Positions 8,235-17,164 of a stretch of DNA of 64,000 bases are shown in pieces. Under the pieces are notes generated by a model. It did no database searches, was not told the DNA's origin, and worked only from the letters and a program-made list of their open reading frames with translations. The DNA comes from Bradyrhizobium semiaridum. GTDB lineage: Bacteria > Pseudomonadota > Alphaproteobacteria > Rhizobiales > Xanthobacteraceae. How positions within the stretch are numbered: the stretch's first letter is position 1; every line of letters begins with the position of its first letter. Position numbers and translations under genes: made by a program. The stretch spans positions 186,001 through 250,000 of the forward strand of contig NZ_JAGKJJ010000005.1 in NCBI RefSeq assembly GCF_020329505.1, in the 5' to 3' direction.

Positions 8235-8588
8235 CTAGAATTTGCCCTTCGCCGCGTCCTTGGTAGCGGACATGACATTGCCCGTGATCTGCCGCATATG
8301 CTCGCCGGCATTGGTGAACTGGCTGCGCAGGAATTCCGACTGGATCTGCATCGCCTCCTGCAGATCGGTCGCGTGCACGAGCTTCCGCGCGTGCTCGAAC
8401 GCCGCCTTCATGTTCTGCTCGGTGAACGACAGGGCCTGCTTGGAAATCTCCGTTCCGGCGCCCGGCATCGTTGCCATGGATTTGCTGGCAGCATCGAAGA
8501 ACAGGCTGAAGGCCTTCTCGGCCTGGTCGATGGTCTTCTCCGTGAGGTCGCGGAGTTCGGCAGGAACCTTAAGCTTCGGCTCAATCAT
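8235..8588 (-). CDS. Phasin family protein
   Basis: A 117-residue protein starts at the ATG at 8588 after a strong AGGGGG site. It reads MIEPKLKVPAELRDLTEK, then KAFSLFFDAASKSM, and TDLQEAMQIQSEFLRSQF. The all-helical pattern with phenylalanine-rich amphipathic segments and the QSEFLRSQ motif is typical of phasins, which coat polyhydroxyalkanoate granules in the cytoplasm. The gene stands alone, convergent with the gene to its left. Confidence 0.82.
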   Translation of the reverse strand: MIEPKLKVPAELRDLTEKTIDQAEKAFSLFFDAASKSMATMPGAGTEISKQALSFTEQNMKAAFEHARKLVHATDLQEAMQIQSEFLRSQFTNAGEHMRQITGNVMSATKDAAKGKF

Positions 8589-8706
8589 GATCGCCCCCTG
8601 AATTAGACGTGCGGCGAGGCTAGCATAGATCGCGAACGCGCCAGCGTCACGCGATCGATCATCATCGCGGGACCAGGTTCCGGGGCGGCGGCCAAGGAAT
8701 ATTGAC

Positions 8707-9717
8707 CTAGTTGACCGACGGTCCCTGGCGCCGCCTGGCCTTCTCGCTGGCGCGAACCTCCGAGGGAGATGCGCCGTAGCGGCGGCGGAAGCAACGGTTG
8801 AAATAAGGATGGTCGGTGAAGCCGACCTCGAAAGCCACGCTGCTGATCGGCAGCGCATCATTTCGCCCGTCGGCAAGCATGGCATGGGCTCTCGCCAGTC
8901 GCCGGCCGGTGACGTATTCGGTCAGGGTCGTGCCCTCGGCCTCGAACAGACGCTGGATGTAACGGACCTGCAAGCGGTGACGCACGGAGAGTGCACCCAC
9001 CGATACGTCCTCCTTGCCGATCGCCCGCTCGATATCGGCCTTGATCTCACGCAGCCGTGCCGCCCGGCCGCCGCCGAGCCCGGCAGCCACGGCCGCATCG
9101 GACGACGCGCCAAGCGTCAGTGCGAGTAGATCGTAGATGTGTCTCACGACACTCGGCTGCAGCTCGGGCTCGGCCAGTTCATCGGCTTTCTCGAGCAAGC
9201 TCAAATATCGCGTCAGGAGTCGTAATTGGGGAGTTTCCGCCGGAATCGACAGGCCGAACTTCCGGTCGAGTCCGGGCACCATGGCAGCGACCATGGAAAA
9301 TGGCACCGACAATGTCAGCGACCCGCACCCCTTGGAAAGGCGCTTGAAGACTGGCTCCGCGGCAGTCCCGATGAACGCCTCGCCCGGCCGTATTTCGCAC
9401 TCGCGACCCAGTTGGACGGCCGAAAACCCGCCCGCCGTTCCCACCGTGAACAGCAGATTGTCGCCCTCGATCTGGGACGGCCTGCGCTCATAGGATGCCT
9501 GGAAACGGTCGGCCCGCATGATGATGAGGCCGGGCAGCTTGCGAAACGTGACATCCGCGAGCATGTCGTCCGGGTCGATCGGCTCGATCACCTGCTTGCA
9601 CAGCGTGCGTTCGTAGATGTCGCACCAGGCGTCAAACCGGTCCTTCAGCGGATACTGTGCCGTCGAGAACCGGATAACGGACAGATCGGACCCTGTCCCG
9701 GCCGAATATCCCGGCAT
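8707..9717 (-). CDS. AraC-family regulator with N-terminal AraC-binding-like domain
   Basis: A protein of about 336 residues. The N-terminal half (KDRFDAWCDIYERTLCKQ) fits the AraC-binding-like domain. The C-terminal 100 residues contain the double helix-turn-helix, including HRLQVRYIQRLFEAEG and SSVAFEVGFTDHPYFNRCF. The chosen start is the ATG at 9717; a GTG at 9732 is an alternative. It is divergent from the RTX-protein gene (start 9944), so it may control that gene, which is an inference from position. Confidence 0.8.
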   Translation of the reverse strand: MPGYSAGTGSDLSVIRFSTAQYPLKDRFDAWCDIYERTLCKQVIEPIDPDDMLADVTFRKLPGLIIMRADRFQASYERRPSQIEGDNLLFTVGTAGGFSAVQLGRECEIRPGEAFIGTAAEPVFKRLSKGCGSLTLSVPFSMVAAMVPGLDRKFGLSIPAETPQLRLLTRYLSLLEKADELAEPELQPSVVRHIYDLLALTLGASSDAAVAAGLGGGRAARLREIKADIERAIGKEDVSVGALSVRHRLQVRYIQRLFEAEGTTLTEYVTGRRLARAHAMLADGRNDALPISSVAFEVGFTDHPYFNRCFRRRYGASPSEVRASEKARRRQGPSVN

Positions 9718-9943
9718 TGCGCCACTAACCACGTCTCCGTCCCCTAACCTGCCTGAACGGTTAGTCCGGCCAGGCTCGCCTTGGTTCAAAGACCAGACGG
9801 CTTCGATTGTCGTTTCCAGACAGGCGATCGGTCGCACCGGTCCAAGGCCGACGGCCCCCCGGCACGACAGACACGTCGAATGCGCATCGCGGCCGCCAGG
9901 GATGGTCCCTCGGGCCGCACGCGCAGCATCGATGGAGCGTGCC

Positions 9944-12103
9944 ATGGCGATCTATACCCACTATGAAGCGACCCCTCCGATACCCGTCAATGCATTCACG
10001 CCCAAGACCTGGGTCGCCGCTATGGGGTCCGCCTATAGCGCGACCGCCAGCACGATCACCATCGTCAACAACGACGGTACCCGTACGATAGCGCATGGTT
10101 CGTTCGTCGTGCTCAACGACGACCTTCTTGGCGGGGTCGTTACCTCGCTCGATCGCATCAGCGGCGACGGCAGCACTCTGTACGAGAAGATCACCAGCAC
10201 GGCGATCGATGCACTTCAATTCGTCGGAGCGACGCCGGCGGGGAAACTCGGCCTCGCCCTTGCCGGGGCCGACACGATGACCGGCTACTCGGGAGCCGAC
10301 CTGCTGAATGGTTATGGCGGCTCCGACCAAATGGCGGGCGGCAAGGGCGACGACCTCTATATTGTCGAATCCGGCAATGAGGCCGTCACGGAGCTTGCGA
10401 GCCAAGGCTTTGACTCGGTCCAGACGACTCTTGCGAACTACACGCTGGGCGCAAATGTCGAGAACCTCTGGTTCACTGACACCGGATCGCACAATGGGTT
10501 CGGTAATGAACTTGGCAATAGCATCGCAGGCAATAGCGGCCACGACGTCCTGTATGGAATGGGCGGCGATGACATCCTCAGCGGCGGCGGTGGCGGCAAC
10601 GACTCGTTGATTGGTGGCACCGGCAACGACCGTTACATCCTGGGCGCCGGTGATACCGTGATCGAGCAGGCGAACGAAGGCATCGACGCGATCGACACCT
10701 ATCTTCTAAACTACACGCTTCCGGACAATTTCGAGAATCTCTGGATGCAAACCCCGGCCTCTGGCTTTGCAAAAGGCAACTCTGCCGACAACGTCATCTC
10801 CATCAACGGCGGAAGCGGCATCACGATTTACGGGTATGATGGCGCCGACGTGCTGACGAGCAGTGGCGGCAGCGACACCTTGATCGGCGGATCGGGCAAT
10901 GACAGGCTCTTCGCATTTAGCGAACACGATATCCTGACCGGCGGCGCCGATAGCGACACCTTCATCATCGATGTCGGCAATCACGTCATCACCGACTTTG
11001 CCCCGGGTCCCGGCTCGCACGACCGCATCGACCTCGTTGGCTTCAGGCCGGGCGCGATCAATTTCGGTCAGAACATATTTCGCAATCTGTCCGACGTGCT
11101 GGTGCACGCCACGCAGGATGGTACGGATGTCGTTATCGATCTCGGAAAGGGCAACTCGCTCACCCTTGAGAACATCCAGAAGTCCACGCTGACTGTCGAC
11201 GATTTCGTCTGGTCGCAGACATCAAAGGACCTGAATGACGACTACAGAAGCGATATCTCGTGGGTCAACGATAATGGCAAGGTTTCGGTCTGGGACAGCG
11301 CCGATATCGCGCGAGCGCACGTGATCGCTCCTGCCGGCACGATCTCGAACGGGTGGCATTTCGCCGGTACCGGCAACTTCGCCGGCAACGGCAACAGCGA
11401 CATGCTTTGGGTCAACGACGATGGCAGGGCTTCGATCTGGACCGATGGCCTGGTCAACGCCGCGCATATCATCGCCCCAGCCGGCACCATTTCGGGCGGG
11501 TGGCATTTCGCCGGCACCGGCGATTTCGACCACAACGGCCGCAGCGACATCCTCTGGGTCAACGATGACGGCAAGGCGTCGATCTGGGATAATGGACAGA
11601 TCGGCAAGGCCCACATCATTGCACCGGCCGGCACGATCTCGAACGGGTGGCACTTCGCCGGCAACGGCGACTTCGACGGCAACGGCCAGAGCGACATCCT
11701 GTGGGTCAACGATAACGGCAAGGCCTCGATCTGGGACAACGGTGAGATCGGCAAGGCCCACATCATCGCCCCGGCCGGCACCATTTCGAACGGATGGAAA
11801 TTCGCCGACACCGGCGACTTCGACGGCAACGGCCAGAGCGACATCCTGTGGATCAACCAGGACGGCAAGGCATCGATCTGGGACAATGGCCAGGTCGGCG
11901 TTGCCCACATCATCGCGCCGGCCGGCACGATTTCGAACGGATGGAATTTCGCCGACACCGGCGACTACGACGGCAACGGCACCAGCGACATCCTCTGGCA
12001 CAACGACAATGGTGCAATGTCGATCTGGAACGACGGCGATATCGACAATGCGCACATAATCGTCAGCGCAGGCGCCGTCTCGCAGGACTGGCACATCGTC
12101 TGA
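9944..12103 (+). CDS. RTX calcium-binding protein with FG-GAP/VCBS-like repeats
   Basis: A 719-residue protein starts at MAIYTHYEAT after GGAG. Residues about 108-360 hold several glycine-rich RTX nonapeptide blocks, for example GGSDQMAGGKGDDLYIV and GGTGNDRYIL, which bind calcium outside the cell after type I secretion. Residues 437-719 hold six near-identical 49-residue repeats (pattern DILWVNDDGKASIWDNG), each with a DxDGNGxSDILW calcium-type loop like FG-GAP repeats. There is no Sec signal peptide, in keeping with type I export. No protease or lipase motif is visible, so an adhesin or surface-binding role is likely. Transport genes are not adjacent. Confidence 0.8.
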   Translation: MAIYTHYEATPPIPVNAFTPKTWVAAMGSAYSATASTITIVNNDGTRTIAHGSFVVLNDDLLGGVVTSLDRISGDGSTLYEKITSTAIDALQFVGATPAGKLGLALAGADTMTGYSGADLLNGYGGSDQMAGGKGDDLYIVESGNEAVTELASQGFDSVQTTLANYTLGANVENLWFTDTGSHNGFGNELGNSIAGNSGHDVLYGMGGDDILSGGGGGNDSLIGGTGNDRYILGAGDTVIEQANEGIDAIDTYLLNYTLPDNFENLWMQTPASGFAKGNSADNVISINGGSGITIYGYDGADVLTSSGGSDTLIGGSGNDRLFAFSEHDILTGGADSDTFIIDVGNHVITDFAPGPGSHDRIDLVGFRPGAINFGQNIFRNLSDVLVHATQDGTDVVIDLGKGNSLTLENIQKSTLTVDDFVWSQTSKDLNDDYRSDISWVNDNGKVSVWDSADIARAHVIAPAGTISNGWHFAGTGNFAGNGNSDMLWVNDDGRASIWTDGLVNAAHIIAPAGTISGGWHFAGTGDFDHNGRSDILWVNDDGKASIWDNGQIGKAHIIAPAGTISNGWHFAGNGDFDGNGQSDILWVNDNGKASIWDNGEIGKAHIIAPAGTISNGWKFADTGDFDGNGQSDILWINQDGKASIWDNGQVGVAHIIAPAGTISNGWNFADTGDYDGNGTSDILWHNDNGAMSIWNDGDIDNAHIIVSAGAVSQDWHIV
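11252..12103 (+). repeat. Six tandem 147-bp coding repeats
   Basis: The C-terminal part of the RTX gene is built from six in-frame units of 147 bp. Units three and four are nearly identical at DNA level. Each encodes an APAGTISNGW segment and a GNGxSDI loop. The last unit is truncated at DWHIV. Such arrays expand and contract easily. Confidence 0.85.
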
Positions 12104-12121
12104 CCTCTGATTCAAATCGGA

Positions 12122-12149
12122 CCGTCGCCGCTCGTCTCGCGAGCGACGG
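12122..12149 (+). terminator. Hairpin 19 bp after the RTX gene
   Basis: CCGTCG pairs with CGACGG and CTCG with CGAG, giving an interrupted GC-rich stem just downstream of the RTX stop. There is no T tract, so termination is only plausible. Confidence 0.35.
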
Positions 12150-12226
12150 CGGCGCCGGTCAATCCAGGACGATCAGGCAGACTCGTTCAGCGCGGAACTC
12201 TCCGGACTCTGCGACCGCTGCCGTGC

Positions 12227-12364
12227 ATGAAGTGCGGCGCCAAGATGCGGCTGGCCCTGATCGAGCCGCGCGATCAGGTTCATGACGTGCTGACCTACCA
12301 CTGCGCGCCCTGCAATTCCGGTGAAAGCTTTTTGAAGGCACGCTGGACCTCAGGAAAGGCGTGA
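12227..12364 (+). CDS. Small zinc-ribbon-like ORF
   Basis: From the only in-frame ATG at 12227 a 45-residue product reads MKCGAKMRLALIEP and ends with HCAPCNSGESFLKARW. Just upstream, in frame, is another Cys, so the full reading is PCMKCG...YHCAPCN. This would be two CxxC pairs of a zinc ribbon, with the start codon sitting inside the first pair. Either translation begins at a non-ATG codon upstream or the gene has lost its 5' end. No stop interrupts the frame upstream for at least 100 bases. Confidence 0.45.
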   Translation: MKCGAKMRLALIEPRDQVHDVLTYHCAPCNSGESFLKARWTSGKA

Positions 12365-12410
12365 AGGGGCCTTTCGAAGATCCGCTCCAACACGCGCAGC
12401 GATTTCCGGC

Positions 12411-12620
12411 TTAGCCGCTCAGCACGGCCGTTCCCAAGGCCGTCAACGCTGGCCCGTCATCGTGCATTTCGATCAGCTCGAGTTCGGCAAGGACGTGCAG
12501 ATCCTCATCGCTGACCGGCGACAGTTTGAGCCGGCCGGCCTGGATATCCCGCAGCGCCCAACGCAAACCGATCGCTCGCTCCAGAGAAAATTCCGCGAAT
12601 GGATGATTTGCCATACGCAT
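12411..12620 (-). CDS. Small conserved protein, unknown function
   Basis: A 69-residue protein starts at MRMANHPFAEF; a second ATG lies two codons later. It includes LERAIGLRWALRDIQAGR and ELELIEMHDDGPALTALG. The pattern is helical and acidic, with no recognised domain. The composition and codon usage look coding. It stands alone between the RTX gene and the oxidase. Confidence 0.55.
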   Translation of the reverse strand: MRMANHPFAEFSLERAIGLRWALRDIQAGRLKLSPVSDEDLHVLAELELIEMHDDGPALTALGTAVLSG

Positions 12621-12752
12621 CGACTAATACGCCATTTCGCTGAGACTTTGTCGCTGCCGCGGCGTCATTATGGACTTCCCAGCATGCCTCCGCCACGCGA
12701 ATCAAGGCCCGTGAGGGTCTCGATCGCGCCTGCGGGCTGGCCTTACAGCGGC

Positions 12753-13886
12753 TCAGTAGCGATAGGGCTCGATATCCAGAAGCGGGTATGCGCTGAATAC
12801 GCTCGGCAGATTGGTCGGCATCGCCGGATGCAGATAGGACTTGTCCAGCTCGGCGAAGCTGGTGACCCCGAGCAGCCCGAGGCAGCGGACCACCTCGTCC
12901 TCCAGCAGTTCAAGCATGCGCACGATGCCGGCCTCGCCCGCGGCGGCGAGCGCCCAGCATTGCAGCCGCCCGATGCCAACGAGATCGGCGCCCGAGATGA
13001 TCGCCTTTACGATGTCGGTGCCGCGGCAGAACGCGCCGTCGACCATGATTTTGGCGCGGCCCGCGACCGCCTCGACGATCTCGGGCAGGACATGCATCGA
13101 ACCCCGGCCGTGGTCGAGCTGCCGCCCGCCATGATTGGACACGTAAATCCAGTCGACGCCGTGATCGACCGCGATCCTTGCGTCTTCTGCGGTCGCGATC
13201 CCCTTGATGACGAGCGGAATCTTGAACTTGTCCTTGATCAATTTCACGGTCCGCCATTCCAGACCTTTCTGGAAATCGCCGCCGGTGGCACGGATGCGGC
13301 TTTCGCGGACATAGCGCTTGGCTATGTCGCGCTCGCGCCGGCTGTAGTGGGCGGTATCCACAGTGAGACAGAACGCGGCGTAGCCGTTGGCGACGGTACG
13401 GCTGACGACGTCCTCGACGAATGCATCATCGCCGCGCACATAGAGCTGATAGATGCGCAGCGCGTCGGGCGCTGCCTTCGCGGTGTTCTCCAGTCCGGGC
13501 TCCGATACCGAGCTCAGCATGTGCGCCGCGCCGAACGTTCCCACACCGCGGGCAACGGCCGCGCCCGCATCGGGATCGAAGATCTCGAGCGCCCCGACCG
13601 GGGCGATCATCACGGGAAGCCGCAGCTTGCGTCCGAACAGCTCGGTCGAGGGATCGACATCGACGACGTTGCGCAGGACACGCGGCCGGAACGCGATCTC
13701 GTCGAGCGCCATTCTGTTGCGGCGCATCGTGGTCTCGGTTTCCGAGGCGCCGACGATGTAATCCCAGGCATTCTGGTTCAGCCTGGCGCGGGCCTTCCGC
13801 ACGAATTCATGCAGGTTCTGGTATTCCTCGCCGCTGGCGCCGAGCTCGACATTGCGCGCCGGCCGAATGGGGGTCCCGTCATTCAT
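12753..13886 (-). CDS. FMN-dependent alpha-hydroxy-acid oxidase/dehydrogenase
   Basis: 377 residues, full length for the lactate dehydrogenase (LldD)/glycolate oxidase family. The TIM barrel shows the FMN-binding segment PVMIAPVGALEIF near residue 91 and the catalytic SNHGGRQLD at 250-258, with His252 as the proton abstractor and Arg255 binding the carboxylate. LVIKGI near 225 carries the conserved Lys. It oxidises a 2-hydroxy acid to a 2-keto acid in the cytoplasm; the exact substrate cannot be read. It is transcribed alone. Confidence 0.88.
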   Translation of the reverse strand: MNDGTPIRPARNVELGASGEEYQNLHEFVRKARARLNQNAWDYIVGASETETTMRRNRMALDEIAFRPRVLRNVVDVDPSTELFGRKLRLPVMIAPVGALEIFDPDAGAAVARGVGTFGAAHMLSSVSEPGLENTAKAAPDALRIYQLYVRGDDAFVEDVVSRTVANGYAAFCLTVDTAHYSRRERDIAKRYVRESRIRATGGDFQKGLEWRTVKLIKDKFKIPLVIKGIATAEDARIAVDHGVDWIYVSNHGGRQLDHGRGSMHVLPEIVEAVAGRAKIMVDGAFCRGTDIVKAIISGADLVGIGRLQCWALAAAGEAGIVRMLELLEDEVVRCLGLLGVTSFAELDKSYLHPAMPTNLPSVFSAYPLLDIEPYRY

Positions 13887-14049
13887 GGTGTTTCTGCTCC
13901 CGATTTGGCCGGCACATTAGCCGTAGAAACCGGAAAAGCTACCGCCTTGATCGACGAATCCAGCCGGCGAAGGTCAGCTATTCGCGTGCGAGATGGATCG
14001 TTCTTGGCGCGAACACCCCCGCCGCCGCAGGAGGACATCGTCAGGCAAG

Positions 14050-15069
14050 CTAGCCACCCGAAAAGCGGTTTCGGTATTCGGTCGGCGACACGCCGAGGTG
14101 ACGCAGGAAGGCGCGGCGCATCCGTTCGTCATCGCCGAACCCGGCGCGTTTGGCCACCTCGACCACCCCGCCGATCTGCCGGCTCTCGAGCAGCAGGCGT
14201 GCGGTCTCGACGCGCAGCGCCTCCACCCCGCTCGCCGGCGTCATGCCGGTGCGGCTGACATAGGTCCGCGCGAATGTGCGCGGCGTCATGCCGGCCTTTT
14301 CGGCAAGCGTCTCGACCTTCAGATCATCGGTGATGTTCTCGATGATCCACGCGTGCAGCGCGCTGAAACGCCCCTCGACATCGGATGCCTGTGCCGCAAG
14401 AACGGTCGAAAACTGACTCTGACCGCCCGGGCGCTTCAGGAACACGACGAGCCTGCGTGCGACATCGAGCGCGGTGGTATGGCCGAAATCCTCCTCGACC
14501 ATGGCAAGCGCCAGATCGATGCCGGCGCTGACGCCGGCCGATGACCAAACCCGGCCATCCTTGACGAAGATCGCGTTGGGCTCGACGCGGATACTGGGAA
14601 AGCTGTCCTGCAGGCGGGGGCAATAGCGCCAGTGCGTAACAGCACGCTTGCCATCCAGTATCCCGGTCCAGGCCAGCGCGAATGCGCCGAGGCACACGGA
14701 GGCGATGCGGCGCGCTTTCGGCAGCGCCTGTCCGATCCAATCCATCAGCCTGGCGTCGCCCCGGATCTTCCAGATGCCCGGCCCGCCCGGGATCACCAGC
14801 GTGTCGACCTCGTCGGGGCGGACACTGTCAATCGAGGCGGTGTCGACCTGCATGCCGACATCGGTCGGTACCAGCCCGCCGGAAGCCGAGAGATACGACA
14901 ACGAATAGCCAGGCCCGGGCAGTTCGATCGCCTCCAGTTCGGCGAACACCTGCGCGGGCCCCGAAATGTCGAGCAAGGTCACGCCCGGAAAGGCGACCAT
15001 CGCGATCAGCCGCTTGGCTGTCTTGTTGGCCGGCTCAAAACGGGACGGTTTGGCAGTTTTCGAGGGCAT
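14050..15069 (-). CDS. GlxA-family regulator (DJ-1/PfpI plus AraC helix-turn-helix)
   Basis: 339 residues starting at the ATG at 15069 behind AAAGGA. Residues 20-190 form a DJ-1/PfpI-like domain (LLDISGPAQVFAELE, PGGPGIWK) with the nucleophile-elbow Cys126 in SVCLGAFALA. Residues about 230-335 form an AraC-type DNA-binding domain (AEKAGMTPRTFARTY, VAKRAGFGDDERMRRAF). Proteins of this type sense small metabolites. It is divergent from the acetyltransferase at 15133 with only 63 bp between, so it probably controls the 15133-18237 operon. Confidence 0.88.
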   Translation of the reverse strand: MPSKTAKPSRFEPANKTAKRLIAMVAFPGVTLLDISGPAQVFAELEAIELPGPGYSLSYLSASGGLVPTDVGMQVDTASIDSVRPDEVDTLVIPGGPGIWKIRGDARLMDWIGQALPKARRIASVCLGAFALAWTGILDGKRAVTHWRYCPRLQDSFPSIRVEPNAIFVKDGRVWSSAGVSAGIDLALAMVEEDFGHTTALDVARRLVVFLKRPGGQSQFSTVLAAQASDVEGRFSALHAWIIENITDDLKVETLAEKAGMTPRTFARTYVSRTGMTPASGVEALRVETARLLLESRQIGGVVEVAKRAGFGDDERMRRAFLRHLGVSPTEYRNRFSGG

Positions 15070-15132
15070 ATTGTCCTTTAAGCCATTCGAGGCTCCCCTG
15101 TATAGCTCGCGGTGGAATACTGGAGTTCTGCC

Positions 15133-15846
15133 ATGTCGCGAAATCTGGGCAGCCGATACCGAGCGATCAAATCGCCCTGGGCGGATTACGCGATTTATAG
15201 CTTTCCCGACGCATCCCGGATTGAAGCAGGCGACCGTCAGCCGCTGATGGACGCAATGAACGGTATCATCGCCGTCAATTGGCGCGCTAGCGAGCCGCAC
15301 TGGACCGAGACGTCCTCCCCGTTCGACCGCAAGTACAGCCTCATCCTGGTCTATGACGGCTCCGGGCTTGTGGCGTTCTCGGTATACCGCGTCCTGCAGA
15401 TGTCGGCGGGGCTCGGAATCTACCGCAGCGGAACCGAGGTCCTGCCCGCGCACCAGGGCCGCGGGCTCTACGGCTTCTTTACATCCGAGGTCTTGAAATC
15501 TTCCGGTGCCGCCGAGCGGACCGAAGGTGAGGTGCTCTACGGCTGGCGGACCCGCAACCCGATCGTTTGGGCCGCCAACGCCAAGATCTGCGAAAAGGTA
15601 ACGCCGTCGCTGCTCGACGACGCGCAGGATCCTGCATTGCAGGCCGCCTGCGTCGAGATGTGCATGTCGCTCTATCCGGGCAAGGCGCTCGAAGTGCCCG
15701 ACATGATCATGCGTGGCGCGTACGGCCACATCAAGCACCATCGGCAGGCCTACCATGGCGTAGCGTCACTGGTCGATGCCGCGATGTTGCGCAAGATCCC
15801 CGATACAGCGGACGCCCTGTTCTCCGTCGGTTACGCGAGGGTCTGA
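15133..15846 (+). CDS. GNAT-like acetyltransferase
   Basis: 237 residues from the ATG at 15133, with GGAG 7 bases upstream. The central part has the GNAT acetyl-CoA motif A, here VLPAHQGRGLYGFF (consensus Q/RxxGxG/A), and a preceding beta strand, LVAFSVYRVL. It begins an operon: its stop overlaps the ATG of the MFS gene. The substrate is unknown; the operon suggests modification of a small metabolite before export. Confidence 0.65.
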   Translation: MSRNLGSRYRAIKSPWADYAIYSFPDASRIEAGDRQPLMDAMNGIIAVNWRASEPHWTETSSPFDRKYSLILVYDGSGLVAFSVYRVLQMSAGLGIYRSGTEVLPAHQGRGLYGFFTSEVLKSSGAAERTEGEVLYGWRTRNPIVWAANAKICEKVTPSLLDDAQDPALQAACVEMCMSLYPGKALEVPDMIMRGAYGHIKHHRQAYHGVASLVDAAMLRKIPDTADALFSVGYARV

Positions 15847-17138
15847 TGGCGATGCTCGACCAACAAGCCGTCTACGCGCCGACCTCGCGCCTGACGGATC
15901 GCGCCTATCTGGCCTGGGCTGCGGTCGCCATCGCCTATGCCATCGCGTTCCTGCAGCGCGTGTCGCCGCAGTCGATCACCGCAAGCTTCATGCACGACTT
16001 CAACACCGACGCGGCCGGTGTTGCGATGCTCGCCTCCAGCTATTTCTGGGGCTACACCCTGATGCAGATCCCGGCCGGCCTGCTGGTCGACCGCTACGGC
16101 GTCAAGCGCGTCGTGCTGGTCAGCATGGTCGCCTCCTCGCTCGGCAGCGCCGCGTTCGCGCTGGCGCCGAACCTGCTCGACGTCTTTGCCACCCGCCTGA
16201 TCGTCGCCTGCGGCGATGCGCTGGTCTTCACCGCACTGCTAAAATTGGTCGCGCAAAGCTTTGCCGACGAGCGGTTCGGCCTGATGTCGGGAATCTCGCA
16301 GGTCTCCGGCTATGTCGGCGGCGTCATCGCGACGACGCCGCTCGCCGCGGCGGTCTCGGGCTTTGGCTGGCGATCCTGTTTCCTGTTCATCGCTTGCATC
16401 GGGCTAGCCAACCTCGCTTTTGCCAAGGTTGCGCTGAAGCCTGATCCGGTCTCGCACACCAACAAGACGTTGAAGGGCGTCGTCATCGCGGCGCGGCAGG
16501 CGCTCGGCCATCTCGCCAACTGGGGCTGCGCAATGACCTTTGCGTCGCACTTCGCCGTTGTGACCACACTGTCGGGCGTCTGGGGTATCCCGATGGTGGC
16601 GCATTTCTTCCATATCTCGCCGACGGCGGCAGGCACGCCTCTGCTCGCCTTCATGATCGGCAATGCGCTCGGCTCGATCTTCCTCGGTCATGCCGCCGAT
16701 CGCGCTGCCGCGGCGCTCGATCGGGCGCTGATCGGCATTTGCGTGCTGCGCATGGTCCTGATCGCGATGCTGGTGCCGGCGATCGCGCATGCGTTCGGCC
16801 TCCTCTACGTCACCGTCATCTTCACGGCATTGGGGCTCGTCGCCGGCGGCACCGTTCCGCTGGTGCTGAAATGCGTCAAGAAGCTCTACACCTCCGACCT
16901 GATCGGCGTCGGCGCCTCCATCAACACCACCGCTGCCGGAGTCTTCGCCGGCGCCGCACAGCCGGTCATCGGCTTCGCGATGCTAGCCGCCAGCCAGGTC
17001 TCGGGAACCGATGCCGTACACAACGCAGCCGCGATCGATGACGCCGGCTACGTCGCCTTGATCGTCATTCTGCTCCTGATGTCGCTGCCCGGCATTGCCG
17101 GGCCGCTGCTGATGCGGAGCAAGTTGATAGCCCGTTGA
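15846..17138 (+). CDS. MFS transporter
   Basis: 430 residues with about twelve hydrophobic helices. The MFS signature loop between helices 2 and 3 is clear: GLLVDRYGVKRVVLVSM (consensus GxLaDrxGrkxxl). The start ATG overlaps the acetyltransferase stop by one base. It is likely an inner-membrane importer or exporter of the compound handled by the neighbouring enzymes; direction cannot be read from sequence. Confidence 0.85.
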   Translation: MAMLDQQAVYAPTSRLTDRAYLAWAAVAIAYAIAFLQRVSPQSITASFMHDFNTDAAGVAMLASSYFWGYTLMQIPAGLLVDRYGVKRVVLVSMVASSLGSAAFALAPNLLDVFATRLIVACGDALVFTALLKLVAQSFADERFGLMSGISQVSGYVGGVIATTPLAAAVSGFGWRSCFLFIACIGLANLAFAKVALKPDPVSHTNKTLKGVVIAARQALGHLANWGCAMTFASHFAVVTTLSGVWGIPMVAHFFHISPTAAGTPLLAFMIGNALGSIFLGHAADRAAAALDRALIGICVLRMVLIAMLVPAIAHAFGLLYVTVIFTALGLVAGGTVPLVLKCVKKLYTSDLIGVGASINTTAAGVFAGAAQPVIGFAMLAASQVSGTDAVHNAAAIDDAGYVALIVILLLMSLPGIAGPLLMRSKLIAR

Positions 17139-17164
17139 ATCTCATTACGCGTGAAGGGGACGTT

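Noticed and set aside
11252..12103. CRISPR array
   Set aside because: The 147-bp units are tandem, without spacers, in frame and encode calcium-loop repeats.
12462..14258. Plus-strand open frame of 598 codons
   Set aside because: It is antisense to the FMN oxidase and the start of the GlxA-type gene; composition is that of a shadow frame.
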